Positions 52,567 through 61,542 of a DNA stretch of 64,000 nt are shown here, in pieces; within the stretch, counting starts at the first letter, position 1, and each line of letters starts with the position of its first letter. Below the pieces are notes generated by a model. That model was not told the DNA's origin. It did no database searches and saw nothing but the letters and a program-made list of their open reading frames with translations. The stretch is from CAWEYO01 sp963813315 (lineage in GTDB: Bacteria; Pseudomonadota; Alphaproteobacteria; Rhizobiales; Rhizobiaceae): NCBI GenBank assembly GCA_963813315.1, contig CAWEYO010000018.1, positions 124,001-188,000 of the forward strand, given 5' to 3'. A program made the translations under genes and the position numbers.

Positions 52567-53607
52567 CTACGCCTCCGCCGGGAAGAGCCTCCATTTCTTC
52601 GGCCGGAACGCGATGCGCGTCTTTTCCGAGGCCGGGTGATAGGTCGGGATTTCGATTTCGACCCGTTGCCTGTCGGCGCCGATCTCAAGTTCGACGTGAC
52701 GCGTGCCGGCGACACGGCGGCTGGCCGCGACAGTACCGGCAATGCAGCCGCCCGCGCCTTCGAGCAAATCGACGTCATGCGGCCGGAAATAGAGCACGGC
52801 GTTTCCGTCCGGCGTCTCGGGCGCCGAAATGCCGATCGCGCGGTCGGCAAGCCACAGTTCTCCCTTCTCGACAGTGACCGGCAGGGAGCTGGATTCGCCG
52901 ATGAAGGAGAACACGAAAGGCGAGTTCGGCGTGTCGTAGACCTCGTCCGATGTGCCGACCTGTTCGATGCGGCCCTGGCTCATCACGACGACGCGGTCTG
53001 AAAGCTCCAATGCTTCTTCCTGATCGTGTGTGACGAAAACGGTTGTGTGGCCTGTCTTGTCGTGGATTTCGCGCAGCCAGCGTCTCAGTTCGCGGCGCAC
53101 CTGCGCATCCAAAGCACCGAAGGGCTCGTCAAGCAGGAGCACACGAGGCTGGATGGCGAGCGCCCGCGCCAACGCGACCCGCTGTCGCTGCCCGCCCGAA
53201 AGTTGTGCCGGATAGCGCTTCTCAAGGCCGGAAAGCTGCACGAGATCAAGCAGCTCTGACGCGCGCCGTTTGATTTCCCGGTCCGTCGGACGGTTGTGAT
53301 GGCGTACCTTCAGCCCGAAGCCGATATTCTCGGCAACGGTCATGTGCCGGAAAAGGGCATAGTGCTGGAACACGAAGCCGACATTGCGCTCCTGCACCGT
53401 CTTCAGTGAGGCATCCTCGTCGCCGAAATAAATAGCGCCTTTGGTCGGCCGTTCGAGGCCCGCTATGAGCCGCAGAAGCGTCGTCTTGCCGGAGCCGGAC
53501 GGCCCCAGCAGAGCTATCAGCTCTCCGGATCGGATATCCAGCGAGACATCGCGCAGAGCCGGAAACCTGTCGAATTCCTTGCGCACATTGGCGACGCGAA
53601 CTTCCAT
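52567..53607 (-). CDS. cysA: Sulfate/thiosulfate ABC transporter ATPase
   Basis: The 346-residue ATPase has Walker A GPSGSGKTT, the signature LSGGQRQRVALARAL and Walker B VLLLDEPFGALD. A C-terminal regulatory TOBE-like domain (VLYFRPHDVDLLEGAGG) is typical of CysA. It powers sulfate import as the last gene of the binding protein-cysT-cysW-cysA operon, 17 bases after cysW. There is no oddity. Confidence 0.95.
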   Translation of the reverse strand: MEVRVANVRKEFDRFPALRDVSLDIRSGELIALLGPSGSGKTTLLRLIAGLERPTKGAIYFGDEDASLKTVQERNVGFVFQHYALFRHMTVAENIGFGLKVRHHNRPTDREIKRRASELLDLVQLSGLEKRYPAQLSGGQRQRVALARALAIQPRVLLLDEPFGALDAQVRRELRRWLREIHDKTGHTTVFVTHDQEEALELSDRVVVMSQGRIEQVGTSDEVYDTPNSPFVFSFIGESSSLPVTVEKGELWLADRAIGISAPETPDGNAVLYFRPHDVDLLEGAGGCIAGTVAASRRVAGTRHVELEIGADRQRVEIEIPTYHPASEKTRIAFRPKKWRLFPAEA

Positions 53608-53624
53608 TCACCGACCCTTTGAAA

Positions 53625-54506
53625 TCAATGTCCGCGCGTTGCGGCGATCTCGGCGCCGTAGCGGATTTCCAGCAATGTCTTCAATACAAGTGTTACCAGC
53701 GCAAGGCCCGCCAGCAACGATGCGACCGCGAATGCACCGACGGCGTTGTATTCGTTGTAGAGGATTTCGACGTGCAGGGGCATGGTGTTGGTCAAACCGC
53801 GTATGTGGCCCGACACGACGGAGACGCCGCCGAATTCGCCCATGGCGCGCGCATTGCAGAGCAGAACGCCATAGAGCAGGCCCCATTTGATGTTCGGCAG
53901 CGTCACATGCCAGAACGTCTGCCAGCCATTGGCGCCGAGGGAAATTGCTGCCTCTTCGTCTCCCGTTCCCTGTTCCTGCATGAGCGGGATGAGTTCGCGC
54001 GCGACAAACGGGAAGGTCACGAAAATAGTGGCGAGCACGATTCCAGGCACGGCAAACAGGATCTCGACGCCATGCGCCTTCAGCCAGGGCCCGATCACGC
54101 CGCTCGCTCCAAAGAGCAGGACGTAGACCAGGCCTGAAATTACGGGAGAAACCGAGAAAGGCAGATCGATCAGCGTGATCAGGAAAGCCTTGCCCCTGAA
54201 GTCGAACTTGGCGATCGCCCAGGCCGCGGCGATACCGAAGACGAGGTTGAGCGGTACCGAAATCGCGGCGACCAGCAGAGTCAGCCGGATAGCGGCGCGG
54301 GAATCGGAATCGGAAAGTGCCTCGATGTATCCGCCGACGCCTTTCTGAAAGGCTTCGATGAAGACGATGATCAGCGGCAGCAACAGGAAGATGCCGAGAA
54401 ACGCGAAAGCCACGGCCATCAGGGAGAGCCGCGTCGCTTTTGTCTCGGTGACCGCCGAGCGGAAGCGGGGCTCACGATGAGCGGAAGCGGTCCCTCGATT
54501 ATCCAT
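53625..54506 (-). CDS. cysW: Sulfate ABC transporter permease CysW
   Basis: ATG 54506 overlaps the end of cysT by eight bases, so the pair is translationally coupled. The 293-residue protein has six helices. The ATPase-contacting EAA loop is EQGTGDEEAAISLGANGWQT, and the CysW segment RAMGEFGGVSVVSGHIRGLT is present. Longer upstream frames are shadows of cysT. It forms the inner-membrane channel with CysT. Confidence 0.94.
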   Translation of the reverse strand: MDNRGTASAHREPRFRSAVTETKATRLSLMAVAFAFLGIFLLLPLIIVFIEAFQKGVGGYIEALSDSDSRAAIRLTLLVAAISVPLNLVFGIAAAWAIAKFDFRGKAFLITLIDLPFSVSPVISGLVYVLLFGASGVIGPWLKAHGVEILFAVPGIVLATIFVTFPFVARELIPLMQEQGTGDEEAAISLGANGWQTFWHVTLPNIKWGLLYGVLLCNARAMGEFGGVSVVSGHIRGLTNTMPLHVEILYNEYNAVGAFAVASLLAGLALVTLVLKTLLEIRYGAEIAATRGH

Positions 54507-55350
54507 AGCGCTTGCGGCTCCAAGACTGGACGAGGTTGATGAAGAGCAGCAGGGCGAAGGAGAGGGCCAGCATGATCGTGCCGATCGCGGTGGCTGCCGC
54601 GTAGTCATACTCCTCCAGCCGGATGACAATCAGCAGCGGCGCGATTTCCGAAACGTAAGGCAGGTTGCCGGCGATGAAGATCACCGACCCGTATTCGCCG
54701 ACGCCCCGCGCGAAGGCAAGTGCGAAGCCGGTCAGGATCGCCGGCGCCAGCCCAGGGAAAAGCACCTGCCATACCGTCTGGAAGCGCGTCGCACCCAGGG
54801 TGGCGGCCACTTCCTCCACTCCTTTGTCGATCTCTTCCATGATCGGCTGAACTGTCCGAACCACAAAAGGCAGGCCGACGAAGACAAGCGCGACGATGAT
54901 GCCGAGCGGATTATAGGCGACCTGGATGCCGAGCGGAGCGAGCAGCGACCCGATCCAGCCATTCGGTGCGTAAAGGGTAGTGAGCGCAATGCCGGCTACC
55001 GCGGTCGGCAGCGCAAACGGCAGATCCACCATCGCGTCGACGACGCGCCGTCCCGGAAACTTGTAGCGCACCAGCACCCACGCGACGATGGTGCCGAAGA
55101 TAACGTTGAATGCCGCGGCGATCAGCGCGGTTCCGAAACTGATCTTCAGCGCCTGCAGCGTCCGGCGGTCAATGGCTATGGCGATGAAATCGGTCCAGCC
55201 CAGTGAAGCCGCACGCCAGACGAGCCCCGAAAGGGGAATGAGGATGATGAGCGTGAGGTAGGCAAGCGAGAAGCCGAGCGTCAATCCGAACCCCGGAATG
55301 ACGCTCGGCTTCTTGAACCGCCACCCCGCCGCGGCGGGAGCTGTTGCCAT
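54499..55350 (-). CDS. cysT: Sulfate ABC transporter permease CysT
   Basis: The 283-residue protein (ATG 55350) has six helices. Its EAA loop contains EEVAATLGATRFQTVWQVLF, and ARGVGEYGSVIFIAGNLPYV is the CysT signature. It partners CysW. The binding-protein gene is 15 bases upstream in the same operon. Confidence 0.95.
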   Translation of the reverse strand: MATAPAAAGWRFKKPSVIPGFGLTLGFSLAYLTLIILIPLSGLVWRAASLGWTDFIAIAIDRRTLQALKISFGTALIAAAFNVIFGTIVAWVLVRYKFPGRRVVDAMVDLPFALPTAVAGIALTTLYAPNGWIGSLLAPLGIQVAYNPLGIIVALVFVGLPFVVRTVQPIMEEIDKGVEEVAATLGATRFQTVWQVLFPGLAPAILTGFALAFARGVGEYGSVIFIAGNLPYVSEIAPLLIVIRLEEYDYAAATAIGTIMLALSFALLLFINLVQSWSRKRYG

Positions 55351-55365
55351 GGAGTGCCCGAGTCC

Positions 55366-56394
55366 TTACTGCGCCGGCTTGTAGATCTGGTCGAATATAC
55401 CACCATCGGCGAAATGGTAAGGCTGCGCTTTTGCCCAGCCACCGAAAATCGGATCGTCTATGGTCACAAGCTTCAGCTCGGGCAGTTTTTGAAATTCGCC
55501 GGCCGGGACGAGATCGGGCTTCGACGGGCGGTAGTGGTGCTTCGCTGCAAGGCGCTGCCCATCCGCCGAGTAGAGGTATTTCAGATATGCCTCCGCCACT
55601 TTCCGCGTGCCCTTCGCATCGACATTGGCGTCCACCAGCGCGACCGGCGGCTGGGCCAGGATGGATTGTGAGGGAGTGACGATGTCGAACTGGTCGGCGC
55701 CAAACTCGTCCAGTGCCAGATAGGCCTCGTTCTCCCAGGCAATCAGAACATCGCCCAGTCCGCGCTGGGCGAACGTGACGGTCGAGCCGCGCGCGCCCGT
55801 GTCGAGCACCGGAACACGGCTGTAAAGATCGGCGACGTAGCTCTTGATTTTCGCCTGATCGCCTGCGAACTGGCCGTTCGCCCAGGCCCACGCGGCAAGG
55901 TAGTTCCAGCGCGCGCCGCCGGAGGTCTTCGGGTTAGGCGTAATCACCTTCAGGCCCTCACTGGTCAGGTCGCCCCAATCCTTGACGCCTTTCGGATTGC
56001 CTTTGCGCACAAGAAAAACAATCGTCGATGTGTAGGGCGACGAATTGTTTTCCAGCCTTGTGCGCCAGTCCGGATTTATCTTCTTCGACTTCTCGACAAT
56101 GGCATTGATGTCACTTTCGAGGGCCAGCGTAACCACGTCCGCGTCAAGGCCATCGATCACCGCGCGGGCTTGCTTGCCAGAGCCGCCGTGCGACGTCTGG
56201 ATTGTCACACGCTCGCCCGTTTCGGTTTTCCACTTGGTCGCGAAGACGGCGTTGAATTCCTTGTAGAACTCGCGGGTTGGGTCATAGGAAACATTCAGGA
56301 TCGTGGTGTCAGCCCACGCAACGCCCAAAGCGCCGAAATGCATTGCGCCGGCGAGCAGGCCGGCGAGAAGTTTTCGGGAAAGCACATGGGTCAT
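55366..56394 (-). CDS. Periplasmic sulfate-binding protein
   Basis: ATG 56394 follows GGAGGCAG. Residues 1-28 are a signal peptide (SRKLLAGLLAGAMHFGALGV, then AWA-DT). The mature protein opens TTILNVSYDPTREFYKEFNA. QTSHGGSGKQARAVIDGLDA and the segment NPKTSGGARWNYLAAWAWAN are conserved in Sbp/CysP. It binds sulfate, or thiosulfate if a CysP, for CysTWA. As first gene of the operon, its upstream 200 bases should hold the promoter, with a CysB-type site not resolved by eye. Confidence 0.94.
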   Translation of the reverse strand: MTHVLSRKLLAGLLAGAMHFGALGVAWADTTILNVSYDPTREFYKEFNAVFATKWKTETGERVTIQTSHGGSGKQARAVIDGLDADVVTLALESDINAIVEKSKKINPDWRTRLENNSSPYTSTIVFLVRKGNPKGVKDWGDLTSEGLKVITPNPKTSGGARWNYLAAWAWANGQFAGDQAKIKSYVADLYSRVPVLDTGARGSTVTFAQRGLGDVLIAWENEAYLALDEFGADQFDIVTPSQSILAQPPVALVDANVDAKGTRKVAEAYLKYLYSADGQRLAAKHHYRPSKPDLVPAGEFQKLPELKLVTIDDPIFGGWAKAQPYHFADGGIFDQIYKPAQ

Positions 56395-56612
56395 TTGTCT
56401 GCCTCCGGTTGATCGGTGGCGATCACTGTATAGAGAACTTGCAGGGAATGATAATGCGAACGCGGTGCGTATTATCCTCGCCGGCGGCAAGCCCATTCCA
56501 AAAAACGGCTTCCAGATGGAATGCTGTTGCGGAGAGGGCTCAGGCGTTCGCGGCTTGCGCTCAATCGCCCGACCGAGGCCAAGCGCTGAGTGACCACCAG
56601 ATAGAGGCGCAA

Positions 56613-57218
56613 TCAGCTTGATGTCGGCAAGGAGGCGGGTTTGAAAATAGCCCACTGCTCTTCGGTGGGGACTCGCTTGAACGCAATAGCCGCAATTTCA
56701 CCTGCCCTGCCGGAGACAAGTGCCATCGTATGAAAATTGGCAGCCTTCAATGCTCGAGCCAGCGAGCGCGGGGTGAAGCCAGTCTTGTGGGCGTAGAAGT
56801 CCATTCCGGACCGCTCGATCTGCCTTCCGAGCCCGTAGAGAACGTCCTTCACCGTAATAGGACCCATTCCCAATTCATAGAGAACGTCGTCAATGTCGAG
56901 GTTGCGTTCGACCGCGATCTTCATAACGTAACCAATGTCTGGAACGCGGATTTCGGCGAAACCATCGTCTTTCAAAGCACTATGAAATCCGGACAGCACT
57001 TCTTTCACGTCATGCGCAAAATAGTGCTCAAGATTGTGTGAGCAGTAGATAGCGTCGAATTGGCCACGCTCAAGAGTTTCTAACTCGCGCGCGTCGAGGC
57101 AGATATCCGGCTTTACGGAGGGGTCTATATCCAGGAGGAGATGGTCCCACCTGGAATACCAGGTTGGGATTGGCACACCCTTGTTTCCGCCCCCGACGTT
57201 CAAAACTCGCTTCTGCAT
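56613..57218 (-). CDS. SAM-dependent methyltransferase
   Basis: ATG 57218 follows GGAGACAGG. The 201-residue protein begins MQKRVLNVGGGNKGVPIPTW, a SAM-binding motif I of class I methyltransferases. LLDIDPSVKPDICLDARELE and FDAIYCSHNLEHYFAHDVKE follow, and the pattern resembles methyltransferase type 11. The substrate is unknown. It is transcribed away from the xylose genes and seems unrelated to the sulfate operon. Confidence 0.82.
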   Translation of the reverse strand: MQKRVLNVGGGNKGVPIPTWYSRWDHLLLDIDPSVKPDICLDARELETLERGQFDAIYCSHNLEHYFAHDVKEVLSGFHSALKDDGFAEIRVPDIGYVMKIAVERNLDIDDVLYELGMGPITVKDVLYGLGRQIERSGMDFYAHKTGFTPRSLARALKAANFHTMALVSGRAGEIAAIAFKRVPTEEQWAIFKPASLPTSS

Positions 57219-57474
57219 TCCTGTCTCCAGTGTTGAGGGCACTTAGCAGACGAAGGCTCGCTCCTCAACCGTTGGCGCATGAGCCGCCAGGACGCGCAAT
57301 GCGCGCTCGGGACCCGAGGGCCTGCTTGCGCGATCCGGCGCTTGCGCGCGTGCGCGTTTGCTGTGAAGCTTGACGGTGGGAGGAACCGTCTTCGCCGGCG
57401 GCAAAGGGCTGAAGGCGCGGGCTTGATCAGGGCGAGCGCAGTGCCTTTCATTCTGGCCGGGAGGAACGCAACCG

Positions 57475-58929
57475 ATGTATCTAGGGCTGGATCTCGGCAC
57501 CTCGGGGGTTAAGGCGCTGCTGATCGACGGCGCGCAACGGATCGTGGGTTCCGCAACCGGGGATCTGGATGTTTCACGCCCTCGTCCCGGCTGGTCGGAG
57601 CAAGACCCGGCCACCTGGATTCGCGCAGCCGAAGGCGCTGTGGACGGACTGAAGGCGAAACATCCGCGAGAACTGGCGGCTGTGCGCGGCATCGGTCTTT
57701 CAGGACAGATGCACGGAGCGACACTGCTCGATGGAGGCGACCGGGTGCTGCGTCCCTGCATTTTGTGGAACGACACGCGCAGCTTTGTCGAGGCCGCCCG
57801 GCTCGACGCCGACCCGCGCTTTCGTCGCATCACGGGCAACATCGTGTTTCCGGGCTTCACCGCGCCGAAACTTGCCTGGGTCAGGAACGAGGAACCGGAG
57901 ATTTTTTCGCGCTTGCGCCGCGTCCTCCTGCCCAAGGACTATCTGCGCCTTTGGTTGACCGGGGAGTATATTTCCGAAATGTCGGACTCGGCAGGCACCT
58001 CGTGGCTCGATGTCGCCAATCGCCGCTGGTCGCCCGAACTCATCGCCGCCACCGGTCTTGATGAAAGCCACATGCCGAAGCTGGTGGAGGGCACGCAGCC
58101 CGGCGGAACGCTTCGCGCAGGACTTGGCAGCGGATGGGGCATGAACCCCGCTGTTGTCGTCGCCGGCGGGGCAGGCGACAATGCCGCTTCCGCCTGCGGC
58201 ATGGGGACCGTAAGGCCGGGCGCCGCCTTCGTCTCGCTTGGCACGTCAGGCGTGCTATTTGCAGCAAACAGCGACTATCTGCCCAATGCCGAAAGTGCCG
58301 TGCACACCTTTTGCCATGCCCTGCCGGGCGCATGGCATCAAATGGGCGTCATCCTGTCCGCGACGGACTCGCTTAACTGGCTTTCGCAAGTCACGGGCAG
58401 GGAAGCCGCCGAACTTACAGGCGAACTGGGCGACGAGCTCAAGGCGCCGTCGGGGGTTTCCTTCCTCCCCTACCTCTCCGGTGAGCGCACACCGCACAAC
58501 GATGCCGTCATCCGCGGATCGTTCACCGGCCTTGGGCACGAATCCGGCCGCGCAGTCCTCACCCAGGCGGTAATCGAGGGCGTCTCCTTCGCCTTCCGCG
58601 ACAGCCTGAATGCGTTGCATGCCGCTGGCACCAATCTTTCGCGCGTCACTGCCATCGGCGGCGGATCGCGTTCCCGCTACTGGCTGAGAGCGATCGCGAC
58701 GGCCCTTGAGATACCGGTCGACATTCCTGCGGACGGCGATTTCGGCGCGGCCTTCGGCGCCGCCCGACTTGGTATGATCGCAGCCGAGAACGCCGATCCG
58801 CTGGCTGTCTGCACGACACCGGAAACGGCTGAGACGATCGAGCCGGACCGAAAGCTCTCCAGCACTTTCACTGAGGCCTATCAGCGCTATCGCGCGCTCT
58901 ATCCAGCCATCAGAGGAGTTTCATCGTGA
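57475..58929 (+). CDS. xylB: Xylulokinase
   Basis: The 484-residue FGGY kinase begins MYLGLDLGTSGVKALLIDGA. It contains GIGLSGQMHGATLLDGGDRV, the catalytic SDSAGTSWLDVANRRWSPEL region and VTAIGGGSRSRYWLRAIATA, all typical of XylB. It phosphorylates D-xylulose to feed the pentose phosphate pathway. ATG 57475 follows GGGAGGAACGC. Its stop overlaps the xylA start, so it is the first gene of a two-gene xylose operon. A xylose transporter is not adjacent; the ribose-type system at 19.4-24.2 kb could serve, but that is a guess. Confidence 0.95.
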   Translation: MYLGLDLGTSGVKALLIDGAQRIVGSATGDLDVSRPRPGWSEQDPATWIRAAEGAVDGLKAKHPRELAAVRGIGLSGQMHGATLLDGGDRVLRPCILWNDTRSFVEAARLDADPRFRRITGNIVFPGFTAPKLAWVRNEEPEIFSRLRRVLLPKDYLRLWLTGEYISEMSDSAGTSWLDVANRRWSPELIAATGLDESHMPKLVEGTQPGGTLRAGLGSGWGMNPAVVVAGGAGDNAASACGMGTVRPGAAFVSLGTSGVLFAANSDYLPNAESAVHTFCHALPGAWHQMGVILSATDSLNWLSQVTGREAAELTGELGDELKAPSGVSFLPYLSGERTPHNDAVIRGSFTGLGHESGRAVLTQAVIEGVSFAFRDSLNALHAAGTNLSRVTAIGGGSRSRYWLRAIATALEIPVDIPADGDFGAAFGAARLGMIAAENADPLAVCTTPETAETIEPDRKLSSTFTEAYQRYRALYPAIRGVSS

Positions 58930-60236
58930 GCACCGAATTCTTCCGCGATATCGGCAAAGTGAAATACGAAGGACCGGAGAGCACCAATCCGCTCGCTTAC
59001 CGGTTCTACAATGCGGACGAGGTGGTTCTCGGCAAGCGGCTGGAAGACCATCTTCGCTTCGCCATCGCCTATTGGCACTCCTTCAACTGGCCGGGCGGCG
59101 ATCCGTTCGGCGGCCAGACCTTCGAGCGCCCGTGGTTCGGCGACTCCATGGATCACGCACGGCTCAAGGCTGACGTCGCCTTCGAGATGTTCTCGCTGCT
59201 CGGCGTGCCCTATTTCTGTTTCCACGACGCCGATGTGCGGCCGGAAGCCTCGACCTTTGCCGAAAGTGCTGCCCGCCTCGACGAGATTGCCGACTATTTT
59301 GCCGGCAAAATGAGCGATACGGGGGTCAGGCTGCTGTGGGGGACCGCGAACCTGTTCTCCCACCGGCGTTTCATGGCCGGGGCTGCGACCAACCCCGACC
59401 CGGATGTCTTCGCCTATGCCGCGGCGACGGTGAAGAAGTGCATCGACGTCACAATGCGGCTCAAGGGAGAGAACTACGTGCTTTGGGGTGGGCGCGAGGG
59501 CTACGAGACGCTGCTCAACACTGACATGTCACGCGAGCTCGACCAGATGGGTCGCTTTTTGACCCTCGTCGTAGACTACAAGCACCGCATCGGCTTCAAG
59601 GGTACGATCCTCGTGGAACCGAAGCCGCAGGAGCCATCCAAACACCAGTACGACTACGACGTCGCGACCGTGTACGGCTTCCTGAAACGGTTCGGGTTGG
59701 AGAAGGAAGTGAAGGTCAACATAGAGCAAGGCCATGCGATCCTCGCGGGCCATTCCTTCGAGCATGAGCTGACGCTGGCCAACGCCCTCGGCATATTCGG
59801 TTCGATCGACATGAACCGGAATGACTATCAGTCCGGTTGGGACACCGACCAGTTTCCCAACAATGTGCCGGAAATGGCGCTCGCATACTACCACGTCCTC
59901 AAGGGAGGCGGGTTCAAGACCGGCGGCACCAATTTCGACGCGAAGCTCAGGCGTCAGTCGCTCGACCCGCAGGATCTGCTGATCGCCCATATCGGCGGCA
60001 TGGATTGCTGCGCGCGGGGCCTGAAAGCGGCGGCGAGGATGATCGAGGACAAGGCCCTGTCAGGGCCGCTCGAAGAGCGCTACGCCGGGTGGAATTCCGC
60101 CGAGGCCAAGGCGATGCTTTCAGGAAAACGCACTTTGCAAGAACTTGCCGAGCGGGTGGTCAACGAAAAGATCGAGCCGCGGCCGGCATCCGGCCGCCAG
60201 GAGTATCTGGAGAACATCGTCAACCGGTATGTATGA
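58926..60236 (+). CDS. xylA: Xylose isomerase
   Basis: GTG 58926 overlaps the xylB stop (GTGA). The 436-residue protein carries the signatures VEPKPQEPSKHQYDYD and YFCFHDADVRPEASTFAESA, with the catalytic His. WGGREGYETLLNTDM and FGSIDMNRNDYQSGWDTDQF supply metal ligands. Length fits the long class II enzymes. It converts D-xylose to D-xylulose, upstream of XylB in the pathway. Confidence 0.97.
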   Translation: MSTEFFRDIGKVKYEGPESTNPLAYRFYNADEVVLGKRLEDHLRFAIAYWHSFNWPGGDPFGGQTFERPWFGDSMDHARLKADVAFEMFSLLGVPYFCFHDADVRPEASTFAESAARLDEIADYFAGKMSDTGVRLLWGTANLFSHRRFMAGAATNPDPDVFAYAAATVKKCIDVTMRLKGENYVLWGGREGYETLLNTDMSRELDQMGRFLTLVVDYKHRIGFKGTILVEPKPQEPSKHQYDYDVATVYGFLKRFGLEKEVKVNIEQGHAILAGHSFEHELTLANALGIFGSIDMNRNDYQSGWDTDQFPNNVPEMALAYYHVLKGGGFKTGGTNFDAKLRRQSLDPQDLLIAHIGGMDCCARGLKAAARMIEDKALSGPLEERYAGWNSAEAKAMLSGKRTLQELAERVVNEKIEPRPASGRQEYLENIVNRYV

Positions 60237-60365
60237 CGGCGCGCATCCGAAGGACGCGCGGCCGTTCACGCCGTGATAACAGCGATAAGAAAGTCTCATC
60301 CGGCCGCCGCCTAATTGCCGCGATCCGGCCTTCAATGCGCCGCCACCCCCGGCCAGTCTTTGGAC

Positions 60366-60587
60366 ATGCATACGGATGAGAAAAAATTCGCGACCGTCGC
60401 AAAGCCCGCAGCGGAGGCGCTTCGTTCCGGTTCCGAATCGATTGTCGACCTGCTTCTGTCGCTGCCCGAACACGTGGCGGAGGCAGACGACGCGGTCGAT
60501 CGGGCCATCGCCCGCCGCCTTCAGATGGAACTTGCCGACCGAATGCGGTCACTGATCGGCGACGAGGATCAACCGTGCGCGGCGTGA
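60366..60587 (+). CDS. Hypothetical 73-residue protein
   Basis: From ATG 60366 the product reads MHTDEKKFATVAKPAAEALR and continues as one or two acidic-basic helices (LPEHVAEADDAVDRAIARRL). No ribosome-binding site is clear and no family is recognised. It lies between xylA and the HAD gene on the same strand, about 130 bases after xylA. It may be a real small gene; the evidence is composition only. Confidence 0.4.
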   Translation: MHTDEKKFATVAKPAAEALRSGSESIVDLLLSLPEHVAEADDAVDRAIARRLQMELADRMRSLIGDEDQPCAA

Positions 60588-60650
60588 GCTGGGCTTGCTA
60601 TCGACTTGGCGCCATTTGACCTTCTACGCCGGCTTGGCCATTCTCCGCTC

Positions 60651-61439
60651 ATGTTCAGCGGCGTACTTCTGGACCTTGCGGGTGTTGTCTATGATGGCGA
60701 CCGCGCTATAGCGGGGGCGGTGGAGGCGGTTGAGCGGCTGCGCGACGCGGAACTGCCAATACGGTTCGTCAGCAACACGACACGCTCCGCAAGACGGACT
60801 GTTCTTGAACGCCTTGCGGGCTTCGGTCTTGCTGCATCCGACGCGGAATTGTTTACGCCCGCCCGCGCAGCGCGCGAATGGCTGCTCGCGCACGATCTTT
60901 CGCCGTATCTCCTGGTCCATCCCGATCTCGAAATCGAGTTTCAGGACCTGCCGCGCGATGGCAAACGGGCTGTGGTGGTTGGCGACGCGGGAGAGCTTCT
61001 CGACTACCCGGCTCTGAACCACGCCTTCCGTGAGCTGAACGACGGAGCCGCGTTCCTTGCGCTGGCAAACAATCGCGTCTTCAAGGATACGGACGGTCAG
61101 TTCAGCCTCGACGCTGGCCCATTCGTCGCCGCATTGGAATTCGCCAGCCAACAGCCGGCACTCGTGCTGGGCAAGCCCTCCGCTGACTTCTTCCTGGCGG
61201 CCATTGCGAGCATGGGTTGTGGTCCGGGTGATGCAGTGATGGTCGGCGACGATGCGGAAGCCGACATCGCGGGCGCCCTGCGGGCTGGAATGGCCGGCGC
61301 GCTCCTTGTGCGCACGGGCAAGTTCCGTGCCGGCGACGAGGCGCGGTTCGAGCCTCGGCCAACGGCTGTCGTCGATGATCTGGGCGCGGCGGCGGACTGG
61401 ATCCTTGCCCGTATGGCGCAACACGGCCGTCCGTCCTAA
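60651..61439 (+). CDS. HAD-IIA hydrolase, LHPP/HDHD2-like
   Basis: From ATG 60651 the protein opens MFSGVLLDLAGVVYDGDRAI, with motif II FVSNTTRSARR, a Lys motif at VLGKPSADFFLAAIASMGC and motif IV AVMVGDDAEADIAGALRAGM. The set, with the cap domain between, is the HAD-IIA group. Motif I reads D-L-A-G: the second Asp of DxD, the general acid, is Ala. LHPP and HDHD2 have Ser there. It may hydrolyse a phosphorylated compound slowly or serve another role. A TTG at 60606 is an alternative start. Its TAA overlaps a repeat. Confidence 0.85.
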   Translation: MFSGVLLDLAGVVYDGDRAIAGAVEAVERLRDAELPIRFVSNTTRSARRTVLERLAGFGLAASDAELFTPARAAREWLLAHDLSPYLLVHPDLEIEFQDLPRDGKRAVVVGDAGELLDYPALNHAFRELNDGAAFLALANNRVFKDTDGQFSLDAGPFVAALEFASQQPALVLGKPSADFFLAAIASMGCGPGDAVMVGDDAEADIAGALRAGMAGALLVRTGKFRAGDEARFEPRPTAVVDDLGAAADWILARMAQHGRPS

Positions 61440-61542
61440 AGCACGTCGCGGCGAAACGGATTCATGCGGCGCGCTATAGGCTATTGTTTTCTGTGCATGT
61501 CGTTATCCAAAAACCGCTGCGCACTTTTGGGCGACATGCATT
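61436..61542 (-). repeat. Palindromic repeat, type 4 (second copy, inverted)
   Basis: CTAAAGCACGTCGCGGCGAA opens the element, which ends at TTTGGGCGACATGCATT. It is the reverse complement of 46829-46935. The TAA stop of the HAD gene is its first part. Confidence 0.8.
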
